DNA of 7,531 nucleotides, taken from NCBI GenBank assembly GCA_035390885.1, contig DAOOUW010000064.1:1-7531 (forward strand), written 5' to 3'. The notes beneath the pieces are model-generated. The model saw only the letters and a program-made list of their open reading frames with translations. It ran no database searches and was not told the origin of the DNA. Position 1 is the first letter of the stretch. Every line of letters begins with the position of its first letter. This DNA comes from JAOAFT01 sp035390885 (GTDB taxonomy: Bacteria > Bacteroidota > Ignavibacteria > UBA10030). The translations under genes and the position numbers were made by a program. Below, in pieces: positions 5,985 to 7,531 of the stretch.

Positions 5985-7531
5985 CTATAAAGTTATTTCC
6001 ATTGTATTGTATCCTAAATCCCGCAATCGTTCTTCTTCAGAAGGCGCTTCATCTTCCCAAGATAAACTCTGTTTCAATTTATTTTCTTTCAAATCCTTTC
6101 GTTGCTCAGAGGAATTTGGATTACTTTGATAACTGCCGACAATTTCTATTTTTTGCATGTCGATTCCGCGAGCGGTAAGAGCGTCTCGTAATTGTGGAAG
6201 ATTTACTTCTAGCATTCCTTTCGTTGTTGGATTCGTAACATCAATTTCTGCATGGATTGTTTCTTTATCCATTTTTACCTTCACCATAATTTCTCCAAGT
6301 GATTCAGGCTGAAGCATAATTTTTACTTGAGACATTCCTTCTTTTACATTAAGAGTGAGCGTATTTACAATTTGCTCGATAACAGCGCGGGCAGTTTCAT
6401 TTGTTTGCGATGTTCCTGTCATCGATTTGGATTGAAGAATTTCGGAGAATTCATTTACTCGAAAAGTTTGAGCGTTCGATACCTGCGTATGCGATGGAGA
6501 AGATGTACTTTTCGAATTTGCCGATGGCGCATAACTTCCCGTATATGATGATTCTTTTCCAGAAGCATTGGCGTTGGTTCCTTGTTGTTCATCTGTATTT
6601 TGCACAACCGGTTGAATGTCATTCTTTTGCTCTCGCAATGCTACATTTTTACTCTCATTTCCTTCTGTCATGGATTGCGGAATTTTTGTAGCTTGAAGAG
6701 AAGATAATTTACTGTCTGTTGAGATCGATTCAGCGGTGGAATGAGTAACTGTTTCTTCGCTCTTTTCACCTTTCTTCTGACGCAGTTGGTTATTACTCGC
6801 AATTCCATTGGCTTGCTTTGACGATCCAGTAATTTCCGGGGTTAATGAATTCTGTAAAGTCTCCGCTATCTTTTGCTCATCCAGTGCAGTAACCGGTATA
6901 TTCGAACCTTCCTGACTAACTTCAGAATTTGCCACTGTTTTTTCTTGAAGCGTCTGCCCTTTACTTGAATTTTTCATGGCAACTTCCTGAGTTACTGTGT
7001 TTTCCAATTTCGAAAAAAGTTCCACAACGCCTTCGATTGGTCGTTCTTCCACATTTATACTTGATTCTGTTAATTGAGCATCAGCCTGTGACGCATTTTT
7101 GCCTATACTTACCAGAGGTGATTGATTTGCATTATTCACTTTAATTTTACTATTGATGATGGCTCCGCCGTTTTGTTGATGCAATACGCGGGAAGTCGGA
7201 ATCAATGCAAAAGTATTCAGGGAAGTTTCTCCCATTTCCTCCAAAAATGAAACCTGAGTTGTCTCTGTCTGAACTTGAGCGGATGGGAATATGGAACCAC
7301 TTTGCAATTCTTTCAAAAGTCCATCTGAACCTTTAGCGTCTCCCTTCGTTTCTTCAGCTAAAGGATTTGAAGCTGATTGTCCTAACGCTGCTTTCTGTAC
7401 AGAAGATTGCTGAAAAGCAAATTGTTGAAGCATAATCATAAAGAGCAATGCCTGGCCATTTTCATTTTGGTTGTCGGTTGCCTGTGTTTGTTGAGAATCT
7501 TCCGCTTTGGTTCCGTTTACATTGAGTACAA
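5985..7531 (-). CDS. fliK: Flagellar hook-length control protein FliK (5'-partial)
   Basis: FliK is a secreted molecular ruler that measures hook length and, through its C-terminal domain, switches the flagellar export gate from hook to filament substrates. The reading frame runs open to the right edge, giving 514 visible residues, so the true start lies outside the window. The first roughly 380 residues are hydrophilic, rich in Ser, Thr, Gln, Asn and Glu and low in complexity, as expected for the ruler segment. The conserved Flg_hook C-terminal domain covers about residues 382-467 (DNA about 6390-6125), with the family signature LQPESLGE near 406-413 followed by alternating beta strands and LRDAL. 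A charged tail follows. An in-frame TTG at 7448 has no good ribosome-binding site and I do not take it as the start. flgD follows after 7 nt. The domain call is secure; total length is unknown. Confidence 0.93.
   Translation of the reverse strand, partial: VLNVNGTKAEDSQQTQATDNQNENGQALLFMIMLQQFAFQQSSVQKAALGQSASNPLAEETKGDAKGSDGLLKELQSGSIFPSAQVQTETTQVSFLEEMGETSLNTFALIPTSRVLHQQNGGAIINSKIKVNNANQSPLVSIGKNASQADAQLTESSINVEERPIEGVVELFSKLENTVTQEVAMKNSSKGQTLQEKTVANSEVSQEGSNIPVTALDEQKIAETLQNSLTPEITGSSKQANGIASNNQLRQKKGEKSEETVTHSTAESISTDSKLSSLQATKIPQSMTEGNESKNVALREQKNDIQPVVQNTDEQQGTNANASGKESSYTGSYAPSANSKSTSSPSHTQVSNAQTFRVNEFSEILQSKSMTGTSQTNETARAVIEQIVNTLTLNVKEGMSQVKIMLQPESLGEIMVKVKMDKETIHAEIDVTNPTTKGMLEVNLPQLRDALTARGIDMQKIEIVGSYQSNPNSSEQRKDLKENKLKQSLSWEDEAPSEEERLRDLGYNTMEITL

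Noticed and set aside
7446..7531. TTG at 7448 as the start of fliK
   Set aside because: The frame stays open to the window edge, the region before the TTG reads as ordinary FliK-like hydrophilic sequence, and no properly spaced ribosome-binding site precedes it.

Overview
The window is a stretch of flagellar export/hook genes, all read on the minus strand. In transcription order (high to low coordinates) it holds: the 3' part of fliK (hook-length control, cut by the right edge), flgD (hook cap), a small 'flagellar operon protein' gene, flgE (hook protein), two tandem paralogous genes for proteins with a receiver-like N-terminus and an HDOD domain, and fliL (cut by the left edge). Nothing on the plus strand looks coding. 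The DNA is moderately AT-rich and evenly so. I see no mobile element, tRNA, rRNA or CRISPR.

The order fliK-flgD-small operon protein-flgE is known from many bacteria outside the enteric group. The sequence alone does not fix the phylum; a Gram-negative flagellate, possibly of the FCB superphylum or a similar deep lineage, is a low-confidence guess. In many such operons flgE is followed by flbD, motA and motB before fliL. Here that place is taken by two HDOD proteins. Both have lost the phospho-acceptor Asp of a true receiver and carry Gln where HD-type domains normally have His (LLQDIG). They look like non-enzymatic signalling or scaffold proteins built into the flagellar operon.

Region by region: 7531-5985 fliK; 5977-5300 flgD, whose ribosome-binding site overlaps the fliK stop; 5297-4902 small operon protein, whose ribosome-binding site lies inside the end of flgD; 4901-4786 a 116-nt leader that can fold into two mutually exclusive structures, one of which buries the flgE Shine-Dalgarno sequence; 4785-3166 flgE, with an apparently duplicated central domain; 3165-3092 a spacer with a perfect 10-bp hairpin; 3091-1907 HDOD protein 1; 1902-634 HDOD protein 2, probably starting at TTG and translationally coupled; 633-443 a spacer with a very good sigma-54 (-24/-12) promoter and upstream repeats that could be activator sites; 442-1 fliL.

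The layout suggests at least two control points. One is translational control of the very abundant hook protein relative to the low-copy FliK and FlgD encoded just upstream. The other is a separate sigma-54-dependent start for fliL and whatever follows it. The most interesting unexplained items are the flgE leader and the HDOD pair.
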